A model generated the notes under the pieces. It was not told the origin of the DNA, ran no database searches, and saw only the letters and a list, made by a program, of their open reading frames with translations. A DNA stretch of 21,000 nucleotides, taken from the NCBI GenBank assembly GCA_009746045.1, contig RPFO01000154.1:2201001-2222000 (forward strand), written 5' to 3'. How positions within the stretch are numbered: the first letter of the stretch is position 1; every line of letters begins with the position of its first letter. Shown in pieces: positions 1 through 18,600 of the stretch. The translations under genes were made by a program, and so were the position numbers. The stretch comes from Mesostigma viride. Lineage: Eukaryota; Streptophyta; Mesostigmatophyceae; Mesostigmatales; Mesostigmataceae.

Positions 1-437
1 GTGCCAATACAGAGTAACAGAACCTTCAACCCCTATACACAACGAGAAGGAAAGGGGGCGCCCTAGCTTCTCTCACTGCCACAATATGCCCCATATGCCC
101 CATGTGGCCCACATGCCTCAGATACCCCACAAGCAGGGTGTCCTTAGTGGACCATTTGTTCTCCAAATGGTTAGGCCATTACCCCTTCCTGCAGAACCCG
201 GCTACTTTGCAAATCCCTCCCTTAACGCGGTTTCCTCTTCATGCCCCTTCAACTGTTTATAATCCTCTTCAACTAATGCGTCACCCTTCAACGCTGGCCC
301 GTGCATCATGAAGCCATACGCCTCGGGCCTTTGCCGCCCGGCCCATGCGTTCCTCTGCGTGTCACCAGATGCATTGCCGTTTTAGCCAAAACCTTTGCGA
401 CCGCTGCGTCCTGTCCGTACTTTTGCCTGCTTGTCTC
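1..437. other. Non-coding 5' flank, probably intron
   Basis: I see no exon here. The expected Prp3 segment before the first visible exon (basic, glutamine-rich helix) is not recognisable in any frame. An acceptor-like CACCAG followed by ATGCA near 367-375 resembles the units of the adjacent minisatellite and may be its oldest, most decayed member. The short open frames are shadows without family resemblance. Confidence 0.5.
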
Positions 438-1041
438 CATCACCACCCGATGCAGTACCCGCCACCCGTCACCAGATGCAGTACCCGCCACCCGTCACCA
501 CCAGATGCAGTACCCGCCACCCGTCACCACCAGATGCAGCACCCGCCACCCGTCACCACCAGATGCAGTACCCGCCACCCGTCACCAGATGCAGTACCCG
601 CCACCCGTCACCACCAGATGCAGTACCCGCCACCCGTCACCACCAGATGCAGTACCCGCCACCCGTCACCACCGATGCAGTACCCGCCACCCGTCACCAC
701 CCGATGCAGTACCCGCCACCCGTCACCAGATGCAGTACCCGCCACCCGTCACCAGATGCAGTACCCGCCACCCGTCACCACCAGATGCAGCACCCGCCAC
801 CCGTCACCACCAGATGCAGTACCCGCCACCCGTCACCACCCGATGCAGTACCCGCCACCCGTCACCACCAGATGCAGTACCCGCCACCCGTCACCACCAG
901 ATGCAGTACCCGCCACCCGTCACCACCCGATGCAGTACCCGCCACCCGTCACCACCCGATGCAGTACCCGCCACCCGTCACCACCAGATGCAGTACCCGC
1001 CACCCGTCACCAGCAGATGCAGCACCCGCCACCCGTCACCA
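438..1041 (+). repeat. Minisatellite, 21 units of 26-29 bp, each with an acceptor-like CACCAG/ATGC
   Basis: ATGCAG recurs 21 times between 450 and 1022. Spacing is 29 bp in most steps, 26 bp in four and 28 bp in one. Each unit reads ATGCAG, then (T/C)ACCCGCCACCCGTC, then ACCACCAG, ACCACCCG or ACCAG. The join CACCACCAG/ATGC is identical to the real 3' splice site at 1430/1431, so the array looks like a tandem expansion of acceptor-type sequence in the intron before the first visible exon. Because 29 is not a multiple of 3, it opens long spurious frames in several registers. Confidence 0.93.
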
Positions 1042-1078
1042 GCTATCCCTGGCGCCGGAACCCGTACCCCTTGCATGT

Positions 1079-1410
1079 TTCCTGCCTGCCTGCCTGCCTG
1101 CTCTCCACTTCCTGTTGACTTTGCCTGCCTGGGCTCCACTTCCCCTGATTTTCGCCTGCCCGCCCGCCCGCCCGCCCGCCCGCCCGCCCGCCCGCCCGCC
1201 CGCCCGCCCGCCCGCCGCCCGCCCGCCCGCCCGCCCGCCGCCCGCCCGCCCGCCCGCCCGCCCGCCCGCCCGCCCGCCCGCCGCCGCCCGCCCGCCCGCC
1301 CGCCCGCCCGCCCGCCGCCCGCCCGCCCGCCCCCGCCCGGCCCGCCCGCCCGCCCGCCTGCCTGCCTGCCCGCCCGCCCGCCCGCCGGCCTGCCTGCCTG
1401 CCCTGCACGT
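1079..1410. repeat. (CCTG)n and (CCCG)n tetranucleotide tract
   Basis: CCTG repeats at about 1085-1103 and near 1122 lead into a long (CCCG)n run with CCG and CC slips from about 1156 to 1360. It returns to CCTG near 1360-1401, just upstream of the splice acceptor at 1430. The run is C-rich and almost free of A, so it also serves as a very long pyrimidine-rich stretch. The Pro/Ala/Arg-rich frames over it are artefacts. Confidence 0.9.
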
Positions 1411-1430
1411 CCTCGGTTTGCCACCACCAG

Positions 1431-11209
<9,779 letters not shown>

Positions 11210-11592
11210 ACCACACCAATGTATGGCCGCACCCATGACACCTTCAGGGCACTTGCACCCATAAAATTTCAAGTATACTACAGTGCTATATGCATTCATG
11301 ATAATATATCACTATGCAGTCATGATGATATAATGTTTCGGCCTGCGCTGCCCAGGCCTGGTTGTCTCATGGATACATCCGAAGTGAATCTCAGTAACTG
11401 CATGCATCATGCCGTGCTCACTTGATATCATGCCGTGTGAATACACAAGTATTCGCCAGTGCGTATGTCACAGGGTATATCTATTGTCTTTATGGTTCCT
11501 CTTTTCGGTGTTTAATTTCCTTATGTTGCTACTCTCACCTCCGTGATTTATCATTCTCAAGGAATGTATATTGCTGAGTTTTTTTTTAGCTA

Positions 11593-11633
11593 AACCGTCT
11601 AGGTCTCGATGAACGTAAGCCAGCCATAATTTT
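11593..11633 (+). mobile_element. Fragment of the SINE-like element
   Basis: ACCGTCTAGGTC and ACGTAAGCCAGCCATAATTT occur in the same order and nearly the same spacing as in the two full copies at 16535 and 19536. Only this middle stretch of about 41 bp is recognisable. Confidence 0.7.
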
Positions 11634-11705
11634 TCATATAGGTGCTGAAGCTATGGTCCATTGGAGTGCCTTCCTACCAGAGAAATAAGTTTCATATTAC
11701 AATAA

Positions 11706-11735
11706 GTGTGGCTAGGCAGTTGAGCCTAGCCACAC
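11706..11735. other. Perfect 12-bp stem, 6-nt loop hairpin
   Basis: GTGTGGCTAGGC at 11706-11717 is the exact reverse complement of 11724-11735, around the loop AGTTGA. It lies about 500 bp after the Prp3 stop. It could be a fold-back element remnant or an RNA hairpin; the sequence does not say which. Confidence 0.85.
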
Positions 11736-12062
11736 CCTCAAGATCATTGTACAAGTCATCAAGTCAACTTAGGCCAGTTCACCATGCTGGCCGGGGCCGA
11801 GCACATGCCCCCTTGGTCCAATCTTGTCCCCAACAGCAGGGAGGACCCGTGGGTGGGTGGGTGGGAGCTGCAAAAAGGCCTCTCTATGTTCACCACACCA
11901 CTCTAAGTACGGGGTGAATATGAAAAACTCGAAGCATGCACATGTCTCGAGGTGCCGCACCGCCCTCAGTTACTAGGGCGGGCACGGTTGCCAGTAAGCA
12001 CTAGTACCAGTGCAACGCCGGTCCCCTTCTCTCTAGTCCTATGTAGGCAACAAGCACCTCAC

Positions 12063-12151
12063 ATTAATTAATTAATTAATTAATTATTTAATTAATTAGA
12101 CTCGTGCTCCCGTTGGGGAGTCACAGAGCATTAACCCCGATGGATGGATGG
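12063..12151 (-). mobile_element. LINE 3' end, minus strand, split by the ORF1-only element
   Basis: Read on the minus strand it runs CCATCCATC, GGGGTTAATGCTC, a stem-loop at 12104-12124 and an (ATTA)n tail at 12063-12099. The same order is found at 18261-18325. The other half of this copy appears beyond the inserted element at about 14129-14176, where GTCTAATCTATC matches sequence at 18531-18544. The copy was therefore interrupted by a later insertion. Confidence 0.82.
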
Positions 12152-12313
12152 AAGCTTTTACATCCCGAGCCACGAGCCACGAGGTAGCCATGGCTGACGG
12201 CGGAGCTCATAACTTTCACGTTTGAGCCCCAAATTCAGCTGTGAATATCACTATCGCTTCGTCTTTCTAAGACGCACATGCTGATATAATTTTCCGAATC
12301 TAAAACGCAATAT

Positions 12314-13660
12314 ATGGCGCACAAACGCGCCTCGACGCAACGCAGCCTGGCGGCTGCGCTCGGCAATGAAAATTCTGCAGCTCAGGCTGCAGCTTCGCCT
12401 TCAGGTCCGGCAGGCGGCGATGACACTAGTCGTGCACTGGTGGTCGTCCAGCAACCCCCCGGGCTTAACGCCTCGCCATCTGCATCGCCTGACCCCAAGC
12501 GCACCCGCCCAGCCGACGACACAGGAGGGTCTTCACGCCCAGAACCGAGCTTTCGGCCCCGGCCTTTCAAGGTCGCAGATTACGACTGGGCCACCATTTC
12601 TCCGACCGATGCTCTGCGCTGCATCTTCTTCGGGGATTACGCTTCGCTTTACGACCTGTGCCTCCATTTCCACTCCATCAATCGCCTCCTCGCCCCGGAC
12701 GGCAGCCGCTGGGCCAACATCTACGGGCTGTCCGGCTGCGTCCGCCCCCATCTCCAGCACGCCATCCTCAACTCCCTTCTCCAGCGCTCTGACGGCGAGA
12801 TCTGGGCTCCACCCCTTTCCGTCCCCACCCTCCGCTCCATCCTCACGGAAGCCTTTCAGCAGCACGTGACCCCCCTTGCTGCCGACATAGCAGCAATCGG
12901 CGGCACGCTGACTGCTGAACTTCCTCACATTTCCACCGCCGCCGCCTCCACCTCCACGGCCATTTTCGCCTCCACTGCCGACATCAAAGCCCAGCTCCTC
13001 GACCTCGACCAACGCCTTCAAGCCACCGCCAACGCCCTTGAGAGCTTGCATGACACCGCCGGCCTCACCGCCCAGGCGGTGAAGGACATCGCCGCCCAGC
13101 CGGCGCCTGCTGGCTCGGCCGGCGATGCTCCCTCCACCTGGGCGGACTTGCTTAAGCAGCACACCACCTCCACCACCTCCACCATCTCGGCACAACTCAA
13201 GCAACAAGCCCTCGACCTTCGCGAGGAAGCCGACATCGCCCGGCGCAGCCACAATGTCATCGTCAAGCACTTCGACCAGCAGGCAGGTGAGACCTCCACG
13301 AGCCTTCTTGAGGCATTTAAGCGCGCCATTCTTGCCCCCATGTTACTCACTGGTGAGTTGGACATGTCGGCTGTCCGCCTCCCCCGCGCGCGGGGGAAGG
13401 CTGGCCCGGCCCCCGTGCTCCTCACCTTTAAGTACATGGCGGACAAGCTGGCGTTCCTTAAATGCCGCAAGAAGCTCTCGGAGACTCGCTTCACGCTGGA
13501 CGACGACTTGACCCTGGCCCAGCAACAACGGCGACGCGAGCTATGGCCGGCCTACCTTCAGCTCCGGCAGAGCGCAAGGGGGAAGCCGGTATACTGGAGG
13601 GGGGCGGTCATCCACGTTGACCACAAGCCCTGGCAGCCCCCTCCTGCCACCTCAGACTAG
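12314..13660 (+). CDS. LINE ORF1p-like RNA-binding protein, intact, 448 residues
   Basis: No stop or frameshift interrupts the frame from ATG 12314 to TAG 13660. Residues ~1-75 are Ala/Ser/Pro-rich and probably disordered. Residues ~78-190 are folded, starting FKVADYDWATISPTDALRC. Residues ~190-270 are an Ala/Thr-rich helical stretch with leucine heptads (LLDLDQRLQATANALESLHD) suggesting a coiled coil. Residues ~310-440 look like the RRM plus C-terminal domain of L1/Tx1-type ORF1p: HNVIVKHF, then a basic VRLPRARGKAGPAPVLLTF, then LAFLKCRKKL, RRRELWPAYLQLRQSARGK and VIHVDHKPW. Such proteins coat element RNA and chaperone nucleic acid in the RNP. Intactness and GC-rich third positions suggest recent activity. 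Family-level assignment is by pattern, not search. Confidence 0.72.
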   Translation: MAHKRASTQRSLAAALGNENSAAQAAASPSGPAGGDDTSRALVVVQQPPGLNASPSASPDPKRTRPADDTGGSSRPEPSFRPRPFKVADYDWATISPTDALRCIFFGDYASLYDLCLHFHSINRLLAPDGSRWANIYGLSGCVRPHLQHAILNSLLQRSDGEIWAPPLSVPTLRSILTEAFQQHVTPLAADIAAIGGTLTAELPHISTAAASTSTAIFASTADIKAQLLDLDQRLQATANALESLHDTAGLTAQAVKDIAAQPAPAGSAGDAPSTWADLLKQHTTSTTSTISAQLKQQALDLREEADIARRSHNVIVKHFDQQAGETSTSLLEAFKRAILAPMLLTGELDMSAVRLPRARGKAGPAPVLLTFKYMADKLAFLKCRKKLSETRFTLDDDLTLAQQQRRRELWPAYLQLRQSARGKPVYWRGAVIHVDHKPWQPPPATSD

Positions 13661-14088
13661 GAATATATATTTTAAAAATATAACTAGGAATATATATACC
13701 AGTAGTGTAGATTAGTAAGGCTTAGCCTAGCATGTGGCCCACGCGCATGTGCGCCCATAATGGCCCCCATGGATGATGCCTTCAACATTTAGCCATGCTT
13801 TGTCTATAATGGGACCCCCATGGATGTTGCATTAAGAACTTAGCCATGCTATGCCATGCAGAGAGATGCTCTCTGTCGAGAAGCCATGCCCTAGCCCTTG
13901 CATAGCCATGATGATCTTCCTCCCCCGTGCCAGGATCCCCTTAGCTGGGTTGAACCTGAGACAGCATGGTGGTGCCGGTGCCCTTGCGGCACCTAGAGCA
14001 AGTGTTGCTTACATTCCCACCCTTGCATGAAGTAGCCTAGGATGTATTTAAAGCCATATGCCCCTTCTCAGGGATATGTGCTACATTG
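13661..14088 (+). other. 3' UTR of the ORF1-only element
   Basis: It opens with AT-rich, partly self-complementary sequence (GGAATATATA twice, 13662-13700). A ~50-bp tandem duplication follows around CCCCCATGGATG and TTAGCCATGCT (about 13757-13855). The end, ATATGTGCTACAT, directly precedes the stem-loop and recurs at 20180-20191. No second ORF is present. Confidence 0.7.
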
Positions 14089-14130
14089 ACTCCCAACGGA
14101 GTGATGTTGATAATTAATTAATTAATTAAT
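14089..14130 (+). promoter_or_regulatory. LINE 3'-terminal stem-loop with CAAC loop and (ATTA)n tail
   Basis: ACTCC (14089-14093) pairs with GGAGT (14098-14102) around CAAC. GATGTTGA then leads to the (TAAT)n tail. Related stem-loops lie at 12104-12124 (-), 18282-18302 (-) and 20190-20210 (+), each next to an AT-rich tail. Reverse transcriptases of some LINEs, such as eel UnaL2, recognise a 3' stem-loop in their RNA; a similar role here is inferred. Confidence 0.7.
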
Positions 14131-14176
14131 GGATGGATGGGAACACACAATCCTACCCGGGTCTAATCTATCGCCT

Positions 14177-16297
14177 CACATGGTGTAGGTGACGCACGGT
14201 CAGTAGAGCTACGCTACAGGTGGCAGGTCGGCCCCCTTAGATATCGAGCGCCCGCCGCAACATAACTATAAAAATTAAAATGAGCAGATAGCTCAAAAGG
14301 TCCACGGCTACACATATATTATCCAACTGTACCGCTGCACCTGAGTCTTAATGGCGTGCTGAAAGTCTTAAGGGGACTCGCACGTCCAAAAGCCTGAAAA
14401 ACTGACTTTAATGAATATCAGTTCCAATGCACTTGGGAACCATCTAGTGATGATTGAGTACCATAAATATGATGTTTGGACATTCATGCCACCACTTGTT
14501 GGGGGTACTACCCCCAACCACGCACCGGTGGCGAGCTAAAAATAGAAAAAGACGCTATCTATGAGATATTTTGCCCAAGACAAACCACTTATCCAAATGA
14601 CCTGCCCATACATTCCTGCAAAGTTCCCCCACTTCTAAAAAATCTGGGCTATTCACATGGTCAAAATAATCACATTTGTTTGAGTTATTAATTTCCCCGC
14701 AAACGGGGTACTTTTTTGAGAAAAAAAAATAAATCAAATCATCAACACATCGAATGGGGTCATCCATACATTCGAAATTCCACTGAGTGGGGGGAAACAC
14801 AACCCCAAAGTTTGAGCTCATTCTGACAAGCGTAGCTCAAGTTATTGATTTTCCTGTGATGCTACCTGGGTAGACGCTAAAAGAGAATTGAGCTAGTGCT
14901 GAGCCAAAATGACATCTGTTTTGCTACCCTAGACACCCAAAAACATGCCCACTTTGATCACGGAGTGTGAGGAGGATGTCCGGAGCGTCGATCATACGCC
15001 CCACCCCTCCATCGGCGCAGCCAGCCTTGTGAGTCTACCCTTAACAACAAGGCTGGTAGGACGACACGCCTGAGCAGCATATGTCATGCCTATCTCAGGC
15101 TAATAATGTGTGATTTTGTGCCAACAACCAAGTTGTTCCACCCAACAACACATTAAAAACCCTCTTACAAATTAAATGCCCAACAAGCCGGACATGTGGA
15201 GGACCACACACGCAGTATATAAAGAGAAAATAAGCTAACTTTTTATCCAGCCAACCAGTGGCTAGCTGCTCTGGTTAGCATGACAAAGGCTATCATTTAC
15301 TCAGTGGGAAAAGTGAAGAGACCATTGGAACAACCTACCTGACGCATGTGTCACCAAAGCATTGTGTCCCGCAAAATGCACACTGCCTCCTTTCTAACAA
15401 GCACGAGCCACTTTCATTAGGAGACAGGTGCCAGCTCGTCAGTGTCTGGGGAAAATTATGCCGCTGCTTAGGAAGACCGCGTGAATTTCCTCGAACACAA
15501 CTGTCTATAAAGCAAAAGAAATTTCAGAGAAGCATGGAAATAAAAGCATTACACCTTCCCGACAGGTTGTGGGCCACGCGCTGCAGCAAGCCAGCCACGT
15601 CACAGACGAACTTGCTAAAAGACATCCAGGAATCCAGCGATGCAGCGCCAGGACCCGCAACTTCATGGCTGCATCTGGCCGGAAAGAAGGCAAAAAGCTT
15701 ACGCTCAACGAGCTAAGAAAGCAGGAAAACGCTATCTTAAGACGTTTAATACAAGAACGTACCATAACGGGCATTTATTCGTGCCCAGGCGCACACGAAA
15801 GGCCACCCTTTCATGGAGAGGTCGGGCGCGCATCGCGCAGGCCTAATGTTATCTTACCGCAAAATGACCGGGAAGGTAAAGATAGCAGCGGGAATTTTTA
15901 CGGCTTTAGAAACATCATTAAACTAGCTTCCCTTACGACCATCAAAACTGGCAACAATCGACAATCACACCGGCAGGCATCCACTATACTTTATTCATAT
16001 CCCGACAGAAATTCAGGCCGGACCCCCCCTGCCGATGGTAAAGAAAAAAAGCCCGCCACATTAAAGATCGCAACCATCCCACCATAAAGTGGAATCAGTA
16101 ACTAATTTTCTCCAACAATCGAGCATTTTTTCTGCTTTCCGCGAGCCAGGTTTGTCACGTTTCGTCTAAAAGCAGTCGCCGATGGCCACTTCCGCGAGGG
16201 GTGCGCGCACCGTGCACCCACTTTTCACGGTATACGGAGGGTACCGCGGAATTTTTTTGGCGCGGAAAATATTCGCCGCGCCGAGTCCCCTTAATGC
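14177..16297. other. AT-richer intergenic stretch, no recognised gene
   Basis: Apart from one doubtful open frame (15569-16087) I see no coding motif, RNA gene or clear repeat. Base composition is more A/T-rich than the surrounding retroelement coding sequence. At about 16260-16283 GGCGCG...CGCGCC forms a short stem just before the LINE reverse transcriptase fragment begins. Confidence 0.5.
15569..16087 (+). CDS. Doubtful hypothetical ORF, 172 residues
   Basis: The frame is open from ATG 15569 to TAA 16087. The product is basic and Arg/Lys/Thr-rich, with KLTLNELRKQENAILRRLIQ as the only helix-like stretch. I recognise no family. Codon third positions are not GC-rich like the ORF1 frame or the Prp3 exons. 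It could be an exon of an unknown gene, part of a decayed element, or chance. Confidence 0.2.
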   Translation: MGHALQQASHVTDELAKRHPGIQRCSARTRNFMAASGRKEGKKLTLNELRKQENAILRRLIQERTITGIYSCPGAHERPPFHGEVGRASRRPNVILPQNDREGKDSSGNFYGFRNIIKLASLTTIKTGNNRQSHRQASTILYSYPDRNSGRTPPADGKEKKPATLKIATIPP

Positions 16298-18138
16298 ATG
16301 CGTCTCCTGCTGAACCGCATGCGTGCCAGCCTCGATTCCCATTTAGGTGAGTCCCAGATGGGCTTCTGTGTTGGTCGCAATTGTGTTATGCTCACCGGCT
16401 GACTGCGCGCCGCCTGATCGAGATTCGAGTAACGGTGGGCCGCCTGGCCCCCGCGGCCTCCGTCTTACCATTGCTATCGATCTTTGTGGATGACGTACAC
16501 TGGTCAAGGCGCATTCGATACGGTCATATGGGACAAGCAATGGTGCTCACCACTAGACACTCCCGGCCAGTTAGGCTCGAAACACACGCCCTGATCCAGC
16601 AAGCTGTTTCCGGCCCCACCGTCTAGGTCATCTAGTCGCTCTACACGTAAGCCAGCCATAATTTCAATGCAAAAGGCTATGTACACATTTCCATCACCAT
16701 TCATATTCATTGATTCTGAACGACTCGAACATGCGGACAAGATAACGGCAGGCTCGAGCTACCATGGTCCGGATTCTCCCGATTTCTGGCCTGCGTTGCA
16801 GTTGTCTCCTTGATATGGGACGCCCTGTTGGGGTGGTCGTCCACCTGTTCCGTGTCCCATCGATCATACATTGTTGAGATAATCCGCCAGTTCTATGAAG
16901 GGTCCCAAGCCCAGGTCCGTACCGCTGACGGCGTCACTCCTTGATCCACACCGGGGTCGGTGGCAGGGCTGTGTGCTCTCCCCGATCGATATCTATTCGA
17001 TCATCATTATGGTGGACTATATTATATGAGCTAGGCGTGCACAAGCCCGCGCTTTGCCCGGGTGGAGGGGCGCTCACCGCGGGGACGGATCGAGATCACG
17101 CATGCAGTACGCCAGCTATACAGTACGGCGGGGTTCAGACCGGCGCTGGCCCTACCGACTGAGCGATCTGACCTACGCTGATGACACGCCCGCTCGTGAA
17201 GACCCAGGAGTCCGCTCAATTAACTCTGGCTAGATAGCTTAACAGTGGAAGCGCGGCCGTTGGGAAGCCCGGGCTTGTATTATTATGGTCCGAGCAAGAA
17301 AACGGAGGTCATGGCCATCGGCTTCCGTTCCCCGCTGGTCGACCACCCGCCACCCACCCTCCTCCTGCTAGCTGGACGGCATCCCCGTCCCCCCGGCGAC
17401 TCGCTTCAATTAAGCTCCTTGGCAGCTGGCTCCCCTCCACGGCCGACGACATCAACTGACACCTGCACAATTGGCAAGGCCTGGGCGGCCCTGGCGCCGC
17501 CTCGACAGGTTCTGGACATGTCGCTACCTGAGTACGTGAGCTCGGCGCAAGTGCATTCTGTTCATTAGGCCCTTGTTGTCACTCAGCATCCTCCTTTACG
17601 GCTGCGAGGCGCGTGCATGGACGTCAGTGGCCCCACTGGCGCTGAGCAAGCAGCTTGACGCCACATGCAGTCACTTGATTAATGCTCCGTCACATCCTCG
17701 GCGTCCGCTACCAAGGTCTACGGCGCGGCACCCGGGCTGAGCTCGATCTACTGCAAGCTCCCTCTTGTCACCCATACCATCCGACACCGGCCACCGTCTC
17801 CTCTTTGCCGGCCTTCTTGCCCGCACAGACCAGCTAGCTAGGTGAATACCGATGTGGGCCCTACTACGGGCGGGCTCAGGACTGGCCAACGGATCCAGGT
17901 AGACACCTCCGGCCTCCTATGGCAGGGTCCCAATTTGCATGTACCGTCGCAACCCGGCACTGGCAAACTTGCGCGCGCCCCGCACCGACGCGGCGCGACC
18001 CGGACCTATGTGACACAGTTGCTTGAGGATGCAGGGCTTCTGGGATTAATATCTGTACTCCGCGCCGACATGATAGACAAGGAGAAATGGGCTGCCGTCT
18101 GCGATATACAGCACCTTCCTGTGGGGCATAAATCATGA
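16298..18138 (+). pseudogene. Decayed LINE ORF2 reverse transcriptase, + strand
   Basis: Frameshifts and stops break the frame, but RT landmarks appear in order: LLLNRMRASLDSHLGESQMG and FCVGRNC (16301-16395), FVD and, after a frameshift, AFDTVIWD (motif A, about 16480-16534), IVEIIRQFYEGSQAQVRTAD (about 16872-16931), GCVLSP-like sequence (about 16970-16985), LTYADDT (motif C, about 17170-17190), IKLLGSWLPSTADDI (about 17410-17455), SILLYGCEAWTS (about 17587-17625), RHILGVR (about 17690-17712) and a C-terminus YVTQLLEDAG...DKEKWAAV (about 18007-18096). The endonuclease domain is missing, as expected for a 5'-truncated copy. A 278-bp element is inserted in motif A (16535-16812). Confidence 0.88.
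16535..16812. mobile_element. SINE-like element copy 1, 278 bp, with 9-bp target-site duplication
   Basis: ATATGGGAC occurs immediately on both sides (16526-16534 and 16813-16821). Removing the insert with one duplicate restores the reading from AFDTVIWD into DALLGW of the LINE RT. A second full copy lies at 19536-19811. On the minus strand the element has TAGCTCGAGCC (A-box-like) and GTTCGAGTC (perfect B-box consensus GWTCRANNC), about 30 nt apart, starting some 55 nt from that end. This fits a tRNA-derived Pol III promoter, though the spacing is short. No ORF of its own is evident. Confidence 0.85.
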
Positions 18139-18277
18139 TCCTGTTTTCTCCCCACGGGCCCCGTGGCCCATTGGTAGAATGCAGGGTAGAAGTCGATCCT
18201 TATACGGGTGAAGGGTATTGCCCCTAGGGCTCAGCTACACTACCGCCTCGTCTGCCGGCCATTAATTAATTAATTAT
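18139..18277 (+). other. 3' UTR and (ATTA)n tail of the + strand LINE
   Basis: About 120 bp follow the last recognisable RT codons and end in ATTAATTAATTAATTAT at 18261-18277. GTGGCCCATTGGTAGAATGC (about 18169-18188) and GTCGATCC (18193-18200) vaguely resemble tRNA A and B boxes, but not well enough to call. The tail is shared with the facing minus-strand LINE. Confidence 0.6.
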
Positions 18278-18281
18278 ACTC

Positions 18282-18302
18282 GTGCTCCCGTTGGGGAGTC
18301 AC
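18282..18302 (-). promoter_or_regulatory. LINE 3'-terminal stem-loop, minus strand
   Basis: On the minus strand GTG-CTCCC pairs with GGGAG-CAC, with one bulged A and a CAAC loop. The sequence is the same as at 12104-12124 apart from neighbouring positions. It lies directly before the (ATTA)n tail. Confidence 0.72.
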
Positions 18303-18317
18303 GGAGCATTAACCCCA

Positions 18318-18513
18318 ATGGATGGATGGATGGATGGATGGATGGATGGATGGATGGATGGATGGATGGATGGATGGATGGATGGATGGATGGATGGATG
18401 GATGGATGGATGGATGGATGGATGGATGGATGGATGGATGGATGGATGGATGGATGGATGGATGGATGGATGGATGGATGGATGGATGGATGGATGGATG
18501 GATGGATGGATGG
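18318..18513. repeat. (ATGG)49 microsatellite
   Basis: This is 196 bp of perfect ATGG repeat with no visible interruption. It sits at the CCATCC position of the minus-strand LINE 3' UTR. The copies at 12140-12151 and about 20164-20171 have only two or three units there, so it is an expansion of an element-borne seed. Confidence 0.97.
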
Positions 18514-18600
18514 GTGCAAACAGTCCTACCGGTCTAATCTATCTATCAGCTACCTACAACCTCTATCTAACAGCATTCTACCACGTCTATCTAAACAGCA

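Larger units (their letters stand above)
11210..12062. other. Prp3 3' flank, no gene recognised
   Basis: This is the expected 3' UTR and intergenic space. I find no clear polyadenylation signal (no AATAAA or TGTAA close to the stop). It contains a fragment of the SINE-like family (11593-11633) and a perfect 12-bp hairpin (11706-11735). The short open frames have no recognisable content. Confidence 0.6.
12152..14128 (+). mobile_element. ORF1-only LINE-like retroelement, about 2 kb
   Basis: The element has a 162-bp leader, an intact ORF1 (12314-13660), about 400 bp of 3' UTR and a terminal module: stem-loop 14089-14102, then an (ATTA)n tail to 14130. It is flanked by ATGGATGGATGG at 12140-12151 and 14129-14140, a possible 12-bp target-site duplication. 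Because that motif is a microsatellite, the duplication is less certain than its length suggests. No reverse transcriptase or endonuclease follows ORF1. This resembles half-LINEs such as mammalian HAL1, which have ORF1 alone. Confidence 0.78.

Noticed and set aside
438-1041. CRISPR array
   Set aside because: Units are head-to-tail without unique spacers, in a eukaryotic intron.
12366-13511. Alternative frames over ORF1 (167, 245 and 158 codons)
   Set aside because: GC-rich third positions of the 448-codon frame open these shadows. They are Ser/Pro- or Gly-rich without domains.
18169-18200. tRNA gene with A-box-like TGGCCCATTGG
   Set aside because: The B box is imperfect and too close, and no cloverleaf can be formed. 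It lies in a LINE 3' UTR.
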